From NCBI GenBank assembly GCA_937890845.1, contig CALADR010000324.1, positions 1 to 6,427 on the forward strand: a DNA stretch of 6,427 nucleotides, read 5' to 3'. Position 1 is the stretch's first letter. Each line of letters begins with the position of its first letter. The position numbers were made by a program, and so were the translations under genes. The notes beneath the pieces were generated by a model that saw nothing but the letters and a program-made list of their open reading frames with translations, did no database searches and had not been told where the DNA came from. Source of the DNA: an uncultured Bacteroidales bacterium (GTDB taxonomy: Bacteria > Bacteroidota > Bacteroidia > Bacteroidales > UBA932). Below are positions 1 to 5,792 of the stretch, one piece after another.

Positions 1-1527
1 CTATTTTATAGAGCCACCTCTGTATTTATAGAGGGCTTCTGATACATTGATCATAAAATCACCCATTTGCTCGAGGTGGGCTATTATATCCATATACCAT
101 ACACTCGTCTGATAATTGTTTCCATGCTTTTCGATGAGCATTATCTCCTCATCACGGAGATTGTTTCTCATCTGGTTGATATTCTCTTCCGCGTCATAGG
201 CTGCAGCTATGTTGTCGATATGCTCGGCGGTAAGATTCGAAATCATCACTTCATATGCGTGATCCACCTGATCAGTCATCCGGTTCAGTTTTGCGATAGT
301 TTCTGAGTCAAATGCCTTTCCGTGAGCATTTTTCTGAGCAAGTACGCGGCTTATTGCCTCACCTGAATCTCCGAGACTTTCAAACTCGCCAATGATTTTG
401 TACATCATTTTCACCTGGGAAGTGGTTTCTTCGCTGAGTTCCTGTTTTGAAACGGCATTCAGAAACGCTGCGATTTCGTATTCCATACGGTCTGAAATCT
501 CCTCATATTTAACGAGTTTTGCCCTGTATTCTTCGAATTTTTCAGGTGATGTCTCGTTTATTGCCTTTCTGACATATCCAAGCCCCTTGCGGGAAATGTT
601 TGCGAAGTGGACAATTTCCTTCATGGCCTGCTCTGTGGCAAGCTCAGCAGTTCCCAGGTGTCCTGCATTTATAAACTGAAGTTTAAAGCTGTCTTCTTCT
701 GAATTTTTATGGCTTTTAACCATCCAGGTCACTGCTTTGACAATAAGAGGAGTGAACCAGATGAGGATGCAGGTATTGATGACATTGAACATCGTATGTA
801 GCATTGATATGCCGTACAATGCCGCTGTTTCAGCCTCTCCTGCCATAGCTCCTGATGCAAAATCTGCAGTAACAGGATTAGGACAGCCGAAGAGTGTTAT
901 GATTTTTCCGATAAGGGAAAGAAAAGGACGGAAGAATATCAGTGCCCAGATGACACCGAACAGGTTGAACAGTGTATGAGCCCTTGCTGCACGCTTTGCC
1001 GGTACGTTTGCCACGGCTGCCGCTATATTTGCAGTGATAGTAGTTCCGATGTTTTCTCCCAATACCATTGCGGCAGCCATTTCAAAAGGTATCCATCCCA
1101 TATTCAGCATGATAAGGGTCAATGCCACTGTCGCACTGGACGACTGAAGAACCAGAGTCAGCAATGTTCCGAATATCAGGAAGATAATTACTGAGCCGAA
1201 GCCGTATCCTGTCCATTTTGTTATAAATGACAGAAGTTCCGGAGTTGACTGTAGGTCGGGAACTGATTCTTTCATAAAGGAGAGCCCAAGGAAGAGAAGA
1301 GAGAAGCCTATAATGAATTCTCCTATGTTTTTCCTTTTGCTTTTCTTTGATATTGAAAGCAGGAATCCTATAGCCATAAGCGGAATGGACAGAATGGAGA
1401 TATCCACCTTGAAACCCAGTAGTGAAATGAGCCAGGCAGTGACTGTCGTTCCGATGTTTGCGCCCATTATGACTCCCACGGCCTGTGTAAGTGTCAGAAG
1501 GCCGGCATTTACGAAACTCACTACCAT
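1..1527 (-). CDS. Na/Pi cotransporter family protein with PhoU-like domain, N-terminally truncated
   Basis: Inner-membrane sodium-dependent phosphate transporter of the Na_Pi_cotrans family, 508 codons from an internal Met to TAG at 1-3. The second transport repeat is intact, with QSSSAT at residues 128-133 and GENIGTT at 157-163. The first repeat keeps only its end, with GANIGTT at 22-28. A hydrophilic PhoU-like helical domain follows from about residue 305 to 500 and probably regulates transport or senses phosphate status. Family members are usually about 560-575 aa and begin with a helix reading roughly LGLFLFGMxxMSxGL. That segment exists just upstream (1521-1655) in another frame, so the Met at 1527 is an internal residue of the ancestral protein and not its natural start. 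The stop of the upstream fragment overlaps this ATG (ATGGTAG), so coupled reinitiation could still produce the truncated product. Its transport function is doubtful. It is the last gene of an apparent operon behind the CaCA exchanger. Confidence 0.85.
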   Translation of the reverse strand: MVVSFVNAGLLTLTQAVGVIMGANIGTTVTAWLISLLGFKVDISILSIPLMAIGFLLSISKKSKRKNIGEFIIGFSLLFLGLSFMKESVPDLQSTPELLSFITKWTGYGFGSVIIFLIFGTLLTLVLQSSSATVALTLIMLNMGWIPFEMAAAMVLGENIGTTITANIAAAVANVPAKRAARAHTLFNLFGVIWALIFFRPFLSLIGKIITLFGCPNPVTADFASGAMAGEAETAALYGISMLHTMFNVINTCILIWFTPLIVKAVTWMVKSHKNSEEDSFKLQFINAGHLGTAELATEQAMKEIVHFANISRKGLGYVRKAINETSPEKFEEYRAKLVKYEEISDRMEYEIAAFLNAVSKQELSEETTSQVKMMYKIIGEFESLGDSGEAISRVLAQKNAHGKAFDSETIAKLNRMTDQVDHAYEVMISNLTAEHIDNIAAAYDAEENINQMRNNLRDEEIMLIEKHGNNYQTSVWYMDIIAHLEQMGDFMINVSEALYKYRGGSIK

Positions 1528-1655
1528 GACAGTAGTGGCGCTGGAAATGCCCGGAGACGTTCTCCGGCTGCTTTCTGAAGTCCGGAGCTCATCATGTTCA
1601 TTCCGTAAAGGAACATTCCGAGAGCTCCTAGAAGTGTCAAAAGTTGTAAAATCAT
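1521..1655 (-). pseudogene. Severed 5' end of the Na/Pi cotransporter gene
   Basis: Reading from ATG at 1655-1653 gives 44 codons ending at TAG 1523-1521. Residues 1-36 (MILQLLTLLGALGMFLYGMN, then MMSSGLQKAAGERLRAF) match what I know of the Na/Pi cotransporter N-terminus. After GERLRAF the frame reads into nonsense, while the sequence coding ISSATTVM appears in the frame of the downstream 508-codon ORF. In intact relatives about 25 residues (roughly a MTSNxFxGVLTG segment ending in Q) separate these two blocks, so an out-of-frame deletion of about 70 bp near 1542-1550 is inferred. The ATG follows the TAA of the CaCA gene by one base, which confirms it as the natural start of the operon's third gene. 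A real mutation and an assembly error cannot be told apart here, although a gap of this size is not a simple base-calling error. Confidence 0.8.
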
Positions 1656-1656
1656 A

Positions 1657-2622
1657 TTATATCTGGTTGTTTGTCAAATATATTGTGTATGCTATGAATC
1701 CGGCAAACATGAGTGCACCTCCGAGGCGTCCGATTTTCTTGTTTATGCTGAACACGGCAGGGCAGATGGCTGCACATATCATCACTATATAGTCTGTCAG
1801 CGTGATTCCTGAAGTACTCAGCGGAGTAATCTCCGAACTTAGTCCGAGAATAAGTGTAATGTTGAATATATTGGATCCAACTATGTTGCCCAATGCCAGC
1901 TGAGTGTTTTTCTTGGCAGCCGCAGCCACTGAAGCCGCAAGTTCAGGAAGTGATGTGCCGCAGGCTATAAGAGTGATTGAAATAAATGCCTCATCAACTC
2001 CCCAGGCTGTAGCTATCACGACAGCTTCCTCTACGAAAAAGTGGCTTCCGGTTATCAGGACGGTAAGACCTCCTATAACTTTGAGTATGGCCAGACCAAG
2101 TGGTGTAACCTTTTCGTTTTCAGACTGTGAACTATTTATGTTAACCTGTGTAACAGAATTGTTTTTCCTGTCTCTGCTGAAAGAATAATACATATAACAG
2201 GCGAAAATACCGAGAAATGCAAGTCCGTCAACTCTGCTCAGGCGAGGTTCTGTCCCGTTGAAGAAATTGAATGTTAGAAGCAGAAGAAGCAAGGAAATGA
2301 AAATACAGAGAGGGATTTCAAACTTTGCATTTGTCCTGTCGATGGCCACCGGAAAAATCATGGCTGTGAGCCCGAGGATTGCCAGTACATTGAAAATGTT
2401 TGATCCCACTACATTTCCTATGGCCACATCGGAATTTCCGCCTATGGCACCGATTGTACTTACGACCAGCTCCGGCATTGATGTTCCGATTCCGACAATG
2501 GCTGCACCGATTACGAAATCGGATACCCTGTATCTTTTTGCAATGGATATCGCTCCGTCAACCAGAAAGTCAGCACCGACAACTACGGCCGCAAGTGCAA
2601 TTACTAAAATTACGTATTCCAT
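1657..2622 (-). CDS. Calcium/sodium antiporter, CaCA family (YrbG-like)
   Basis: Inner-membrane cation exchanger, probably swapping cytoplasmic Ca2+ for Na+ or H+. The 321-aa length is normal for bacterial CaCA proteins. Both alpha repeats are intact. Alpha-1 has GIGTSMPE at residues 44-51, with the ion-coordinating Glu at 51, and GNVVGSNIFN at 69-78. Alpha-2 has GTSLPE at 222-227, with Glu 227, and GNIVGSNIFN at 245-254. About ten hydrophobic segments are interrupted by one polar cytoplasmic loop at about residues 150-172, as expected for two inverted five-helix halves. The start MEYVILVIALAAVVVGADFLV is a typical family N-terminus and lies 9 nt after the stop of the upstream two-helix membrane protein. 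The stop TAA is one base before the ATG of the Na/Pi gene, so the three are probably co-transcribed. Family assignment is secure; ion specificity is inferred. Confidence 0.95.
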   Translation of the reverse strand: MEYVILVIALAAVVVGADFLVDGAISIAKRYRVSDFVIGAAIVGIGTSMPELVVSTIGAIGGNSDVAIGNVVGSNIFNVLAILGLTAMIFPVAIDRTNAKFEIPLCIFISLLLLLLTFNFFNGTEPRLSRVDGLAFLGIFACYMYYSFSRDRKNNSVTQVNINSSQSENEKVTPLGLAILKVIGGLTVLITGSHFFVEEAVVIATAWGVDEAFISITLIACGTSLPELAASVAAAAKKNTQLALGNIVGSNIFNITLILGLSSEITPLSTSGITLTDYIVMICAAICPAVFSINKKIGRLGGALMFAGFIAYTIYLTNNQI

Positions 2623-2631
2623 ACATTATAT

Positions 2632-3078
2632 TTATTTGATAAGTGATTCAACCTTGGCTATTTCATAACTGTAAACTGGGGAGCAAGGCTGATATTTGTA
2701 AGGTACATACTCAAGCAGCTGGGCAAAAGAGTGTCCTGATTTTTTATTGTAATATACATCTATTCTCAGTCCGTTGCCGGTATTCTCTTCCTTAAGGTCA
2801 ATCTTTGCAGGGTCAGCAGCAAGAGCTTTTGAAAGGCTTTCCATCTTGCTGGCAGGAAAATACTTTTCGCTTTTGCTGAATGTTTCTCCGGTCTGCGCAT
2901 CTTTATAGGCTGTCTTCAGTGTGAGGAAAAGGATGATACCGGCTGTTGCGAGAGTCATTCCGAATATGTTGACAGACACAGGGGTAGGGGTTACTACAAG
3001 TGATACGCCTGCGATTACTAATACTGATGATACTATAATGTTTGAGAGTGAACGTACTCTGTTGAATCTTGTTTCCAT
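2632..3078 (-). CDS. Hypothetical two-helix membrane protein
   Basis: I do not recognise this family. Starting at METRFNRVRS (ATG at 3078) the product is 148 aa. Two hydrophobic segments, at about residues 12-30 and 36-55, form a hairpin with a short loop (TPTPVSVN). A charged, soluble C-terminal domain of about 90 residues follows, ending at TAA 2634-2632. The frame stays open to an ATG at 3225, but I reject that start: the extra 49 residues are basic and unlike a membrane-protein N-terminus, and a promoter-like site (3175-3207) lies inside that stretch with its predicted transcription start near 3168. No Shine-Dalgarno sequence precedes either ATG, as is usual in Bacteroidetes. It is the first gene of the operon with the CaCA exchanger 9 nt downstream, so a role in membrane or ion physiology is possible but unproven. 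Confidence 0.75.
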   Translation of the reverse strand: METRFNRVRSLSNIIVSSVLVIAGVSLVVTPTPVSVNIFGMTLATAGIILFLTLKTAYKDAQTGETFSKSEKYFPASKMESLSKALAADPAKIDLKEENTGNGLRIDVYYNKKSGHSFAQLLEYVPYKYQPCSPVYSYEIAKVESLIK

Positions 3079-3174
3079 AATTTCATAATTGTATTTTGGG
3101 AGGCTGAATGCATTTATATACAGTGCTTTAAAAACAGCATCCCGGTTTTGTCCTTTAATTTGTTTTATTTTCTG

Positions 3175-3207
3175 CAAAGGTGTTTTGTAACTTTGAATCC
3201 GGCACAA
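3175..3207 (-). promoter_or_regulatory. Putative Bacteroidetes-type promoter of the transport operon
   Basis: Reading the minus strand, TTG (3207-3205) is followed after 22 nt by CACCTTTG (3182-3175), which differs from the TAnnTTTG -7 consensus at one defined base. Predicted transcription start is about 3168, giving a leader of about 90 nt before the ATG at 3078. This is weaker than the other promoters called in the window. It also argues against the upstream ATG at 3225. Confidence 0.45.
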
Positions 3208-3262
3208 TATTGCAGTCTGGGCCATTCATTCCGTATTATGTCAACTGGAAAAAAGGTCCGTT

Positions 3263-3304
3263 AAAAAGCCGGTGAGGTTATTGATTTTGTATCAATTTCC
3301 TCGC
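3263..3304 (-). terminator. Rho-independent terminator of the small secreted-protein gene
   Basis: An inverted repeat begins about 14 nt past the TAG of the 3318-3710 gene. The inner arms ATTGAT (3280-3285) and ATCAAT (3291-3296) enclose a 5-nt loop. After a TT/TT internal mismatch, the outer arms GAGG (3274-3277) and CCTC (3299-3302) also pair, with a further G-T and G-C pair outside. On the minus strand the hairpin is followed within 5 nt by TTTTT (3267-3263). Position and structure fit an intrinsic terminator separating this gene from the transport operon, although the internal mismatch weakens it. Confidence 0.6.
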
Positions 3305-3317
3305 GGAAGGACAAATT

Positions 3318-3710
3318 CTAAATGATTATGGTTTCAAGATAGTACAGCAGTCTGGATGAAGTCTTGACTCCGCATTCAAGTACGCTTACAGACTGTATCC
3401 CAGTGCTGAGAGGCAGCACAGTGGAAGTTTTTGACCTTGATGAAACTGCTGACAGTTTGAAAAGAGGATCATAAATCCTGCGTGATTCGATATTTCTGAG
3501 GACAGGAGTTCCATATACCAGTCTTGGTACAATAATCTGACGACTTGTTTCGCTGACATACTCAACAGCATCTTCTACTGCATTATATGCAACTAGCTGA
3601 GAATCATTCGTATCAGAATAAATCTCTACTCCGGAATCAAGCTTTGCTGAACCTAATCCGGCAACCAGTGCGAAAAGAACGCTGACAAGTATTGTATATA
3701 TATTCCTCAT
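3318..3710 (-). CDS. Small secreted protein of unknown function
   Basis: A 130-aa product that I do not recognise. The first 22 residues form a clear Sec signal peptide: Met-Arg-Asn, a hydrophobic core IYTILVSVLFALVAGLG, then GSA before a probable cleavage at Lys23. There is no lipobox cysteine, so the mature protein of about 108 aa is probably periplasmic or exported and not a lipoprotein. It has no obvious domain. It is rich in Ser, Thr and Val, has one cysteine (residue 113) and a hydrophobic C-terminus (RLLYYLETIII). The start is fixed by the signal peptide and by a consensus promoter directly upstream, whose predicted start point is only a few bases before the ATG. With its own promoter and terminator it appears to be a single-gene transcript. 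The signal peptide and promoter make a real gene likely despite the lack of homology. Confidence 0.75.
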   Translation of the reverse strand: MRNIYTILVSVLFALVAGLGSAKLDSGVEIYSDTNDSQLVAYNAVEDAVEYVSETSRQIIVPRLVYGTPVLRNIESRRIYDPLFKLSAVSSRSKTSTVLPLSTGIQSVSVLECGVKTSSRLLYYLETIII

Positions 3711-3720
3711 AAATCGGCCG

Positions 3721-3751
3721 CAAAATTAGAAAAAAATCCTAATTTGACAAA
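3721..3751 (-). promoter_or_regulatory. Consensus Bacteroidetes promoter of the secreted-protein gene
   Basis: On the minus strand TTTG (3751-3748), a 19-nt spacer and TAATTTTG (3728-3721) match the -33 TTTG / -7 TAnnTTTG consensus exactly. Predicted transcription start is about 3714, leaving an almost leaderless message before the ATG at 3710. Confidence 0.75.
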
Positions 3752-3757
3752 TCAATG

Positions 3758-3790
3758 TGCAGTCAGCATTTTTTCATTGCGCAGACTGCA
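3758..3790. other. Inverted repeat between the AAA-ATPase gene and the next promoter
   Basis: Perfect 7-bp arms TGCAGTC (3758-3764) and GACTGCA (3784-3790) flank a 19-nt loop that can add two more G-C pairs after one mismatch. It lies about 30 nt past the stop of the 3822-5396 gene and just upstream of the -33 element of the next gene. It could end transcription of the former or bind a regulator of the latter. No T-run follows on the minus strand, so a standard intrinsic terminator is not supported. Confidence 0.35.
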
Positions 3791-3821
3791 TCTATAGAAA
3801 GGGAGCAGTATCTCATTATAG

Positions 3822-5396
3822 TTATCTTGGTGAAGTAATCTCCTGCCAGTCTTCGATAGTACCTGTCTGTGAGGAGAAACTGACTCCGATTTTATAAATG
3901 GTGCGTGTGTCGTTCCCGTACGGACGAGCATAGCCTTTATCCTCTATCTGCTTTAGTGCTTCCGCTGCCGTTCCATCCAGCTTGAACTCAAATATATAGA
4001 CATACTGCGGAGTCTCGACGATACAGTCAACCCTGCCTTCACTCTGCTCCCGTTCCAGAGAAACGGTATAGACGCTCATCAGTCGGAGCAGAAGATAGAA
4101 AGTGTATTGGAAATAGCGCTCTCTTTCGCGCTCGTCTTCCTTGCGGCGCATGGTATATGGGATGCTTGCCAGGAATGAGGTCAACATTTTCCTGAATTCC
4201 TCCAACCGGCCTTTTTTCAACGCAAATACAGCCTGCCTTATCCAGGAGTCAAGTGTCGCTTCGCATTGAAGGTAGTTGGTGGCCACCATTGTCAGGAAGC
4301 CGCTCTTCACTTCATTGTTCGGGAAGTCAAGCAAAAACAGCCCCATATCACGTTCGTAGTCCTTTATGGTCAGATAACCGCTCTGGTAAATCATAGGAAG
4401 AGGATACTCTATGTCGGCCTTGTAGTTCACAAACTCATCCAGAGAATAATACTTACCCGTAAGCTCATCGATTCCTTCATTGAAATGGTTCATCAGACGA
4501 ATCAGATATGTCGGTGTGCCGGAAGCGAACCAGTAGTCGCGGATGTCTTTGTTATAAAATGCATTAAGCAAACTGAACGGATTGTAAATATCCGTCATGG
4601 TTTTGCCGAAATGGTAGCCGTCATAACGCTGTTTCAACAGCTTTTGCATTTCTTCTTCAGTACAGCCTTCTGAATCAGCCATCTCACGGATCGGCTCCGC
4701 AAAGTAACTCAACAGCTCTTCTTCCGTAATTCCGCACAGAGATTCGTATTTTTCTGACATACTGATATCCAACGGCTGGTTGAAGCCGCTGAACACGCTT
4801 ATCTGCGAGAATTTGGTCACCCCCGTCAGAAAGACGAAACGCAAGTAGGCATCAGACTGTTTGAACACGGAATAAAATGCCTTCAAAATTTCCCTGTTCC
4901 GGTCCAATAAATCCGGATCCCTTTCCAGAACATCAAGCAAAGGCTTGTCATATTCATCTATCAAGACTACGACACCGCGGCCGCTTTTTTCAGAAGCTAC
5001 CTTAAGTATTTTTTCAAATCGCGATCCAAGGCCAAAATCCACTTCAGGTGTGATATCATACTCCTTTTCCCAGTCGTGAATATATCCTTCTATTTTCATA
5101 TTCAATGCACCGGGGACTGTGAAATTAGTGCCGTTGAAGTCAATATGAAATACTTTGTGCTGATGCCAGTCTTTCTCCAGGGCATCGATCTTCAGGCCTT
5201 TGAACAAGTCCTTCTTACCCTCGAAATAGGACCTCAAAGTGGAAAGCAGAAGACTCTTCCCGAAACGGCGCGGTCGGCTCAGGAAATAAACCTTCCCCTC
5301 TGTAGCCAGTGAATACACCATATCGGTCTTGTCAACATAAACAAAACCGTTCTCTATAATCTGGCTGAATGTCTGTATGCCTATAGGGTATTTCAT
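3822..5396 (-). CDS. AAA-ATPase-like protein with C-terminal PD-(D/E)XK nuclease domain
   Basis: A 524-aa full-length member of the family combining an AAA-ATPase-like domain (PF09820) and a PD-(D/E)XK nuclease-like domain (PF08011), found in many copies in Bacteroidetes. The start MKYPIGIQTFSQIIENGFVYVDKT is the typical family N-terminus. The Walker A region is RPRRFGKS at residues 41-48. Walker B is GVVVLIDEYDKPLLD at 141-155, and the sensor-like segment FLTGVTKFSQ is at 189-198. Family signatures YDGYHFG (258-264), YNPFSLLNAF (271-280) and YQSGYLT (337-343) follow. The nuclease core shows GRVDCIV with Asp457, FEFK with Glu470 and Lys472, and a following Gln483, so the catalytic residues appear to be present. 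It is cytoplasmic. The biological role of the family is not established. It is a single gene reading away from the CRISPR array, with its ATG 75 bp from the first repeat remnant. I see no evidence that it is a Cas protein. Confidence 0.93.
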   Translation of the reverse strand: MKYPIGIQTFSQIIENGFVYVDKTDMVYSLATEGKVYFLSRPRRFGKSLLLSTLRSYFEGKKDLFKGLKIDALEKDWHQHKVFHIDFNGTNFTVPGALNMKIEGYIHDWEKEYDITPEVDFGLGSRFEKILKVASEKSGRGVVVLIDEYDKPLLDVLERDPDLLDRNREILKAFYSVFKQSDAYLRFVFLTGVTKFSQISVFSGFNQPLDISMSEKYESLCGITEEELLSYFAEPIREMADSEGCTEEEMQKLLKQRYDGYHFGKTMTDIYNPFSLLNAFYNKDIRDYWFASGTPTYLIRLMNHFNEGIDELTGKYYSLDEFVNYKADIEYPLPMIYQSGYLTIKDYERDMGLFLLDFPNNEVKSGFLTMVATNYLQCEATLDSWIRQAVFALKKGRLEEFRKMLTSFLASIPYTMRRKEDERERERYFQYTFYLLLRLMSVYTVSLEREQSEGRVDCIVETPQYVYIFEFKLDGTAAEALKQIEDKGYARPYGNDTRTIYKIGVSFSSQTGTIEDWQEITSPR

Positions 5397-5426
5397 ATCC
5401 GTATCACTTTAAAAGTACATCAAAAA

Positions 5427-5434
5427 CAAAGTTA
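5427..5434 (-). promoter_or_regulatory. -7 element of the AAA-ATPase/nuclease gene
   Basis: TAACTTTG on the minus strand matches TAnnTTTG exactly. It would start transcription near 5420, about 24 nt before the ATG at 5396. No TTG is visible at the proper distance for a -33 element, so the site may be weak or activator-dependent. The same octamer occurs on the opposite strand 43 bp away in the first CRISPR repeat remnant, so the two transcription units may diverge from this gap. Confidence 0.55.
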
Positions 5435-5471
5435 GGAAAATTTCCGTAAAACAGGGGAGATATTCCTCTGC

Positions 5472-5499
5472 TTTTGTAACTTTGGCCAGCAATGGCAAC
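5472..5499 (+). repeat. Half-repeat at the left end of the array
   Basis: These 28 bp are identical to repeat positions 20-47. Leftward from 5471 the match drops to chance. It is followed by a normal 30-bp spacer (5500-5529). The retained half contains the TAACTTTG element (5477-5484) and the whole spacer-proximal end. A decayed repeat usually marks the old, leader-distal end of an array. Confidence 0.9.
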
Positions 5500-5529
5500 T
5501 AAAAGATATGAGAATATATGAAGACGCGG

Positions 5530-5576
5530 GTTGTGAATTGCTTTCAGATTTTGTAACTTTGGCCAGCAATGGCAAC
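5530..5576 (+). repeat. Second repeat, single-base variant
   Basis: Differs from the eleven identical downstream repeats only at repeat position 8 (T to A, at 5537). Together with the adjacent half-repeat it shows decay concentrated at the left end, supporting this as the oldest part of the array. The TTG and TAACTTTG promoter-like elements are unaffected. Confidence 0.9.
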
Positions 5577-5761
5577 TTTAACTTTGTGGGGGTTCGGCAG
5601 TGATGTGTTGTGATTTGCTTTCAGATTTTGTAACTTTGGCCAGCAATGGCAACCCAATAGAATGCTTTTGCAGCTAAAGCAATGTTGTGATTTGCTTTCA
5701 GATTTTGTAACTTTGGCCAGCAATGGCAACCGGAAGATGTAAAGCCAAAAGGATACTTTAG

Positions 5762-5792
5762 TTGTGATTTGCTTTCAGATTTTGTAACTTTG
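5762..5792 (+). promoter_or_regulatory. Promoter-like elements inside the CRISPR repeat (representative copy)
   Basis: In the repeat at 5761-5807, TTG (5762-5764), 20 nt, then TAACTTTG (5785-5792) matches the Bacteroidetes TTG-N17-23-TAnnTTTG consensus. The predicted start is about 7 nt further, in the last ten bases of the repeat, so transcripts would enter the next spacer almost at once. The same arrangement is present in all twelve full repeats. The half-repeat keeps only the -7 element. Promoter activity is inferred from sequence alone. Confidence 0.5.

Noticed and set aside
67..2668. Plus-strand ORFs of 70-160 codons opposite the transport genes
   Set aside because: They lie antisense to well-supported transporter genes, have compositions typical of reverse frames, and match no family.
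3183..3195. TTTTGTAACTTTG, identical to 13 bp of the CRISPR repeat
   Set aside because: It is probably a coincidence of promoter-like sequence. It points on the plus strand toward no plus-strand gene, and the match does not extend on either side.
3386..3571. 61-codon minus-strand ORF inside the secreted-protein gene
   Set aside because: It is a shifted frame of the 3318-3710 gene, which has a signal peptide, promoter and terminator of its own.
4266..5312. Plus-strand ORFs opposite the AAA-ATPase/nuclease gene
   Set aside because: They are antisense shadows of a full-length family member with all its motifs intact.
5397..5471. Possible leader or tracrRNA between the AAA-ATPase gene and the first repeat
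   Set aside because: The gap is only 75 bp, holds the minus-strand -7 element, has no anti-repeat, and adjoins the decayed end of the array where a leader is not expected.
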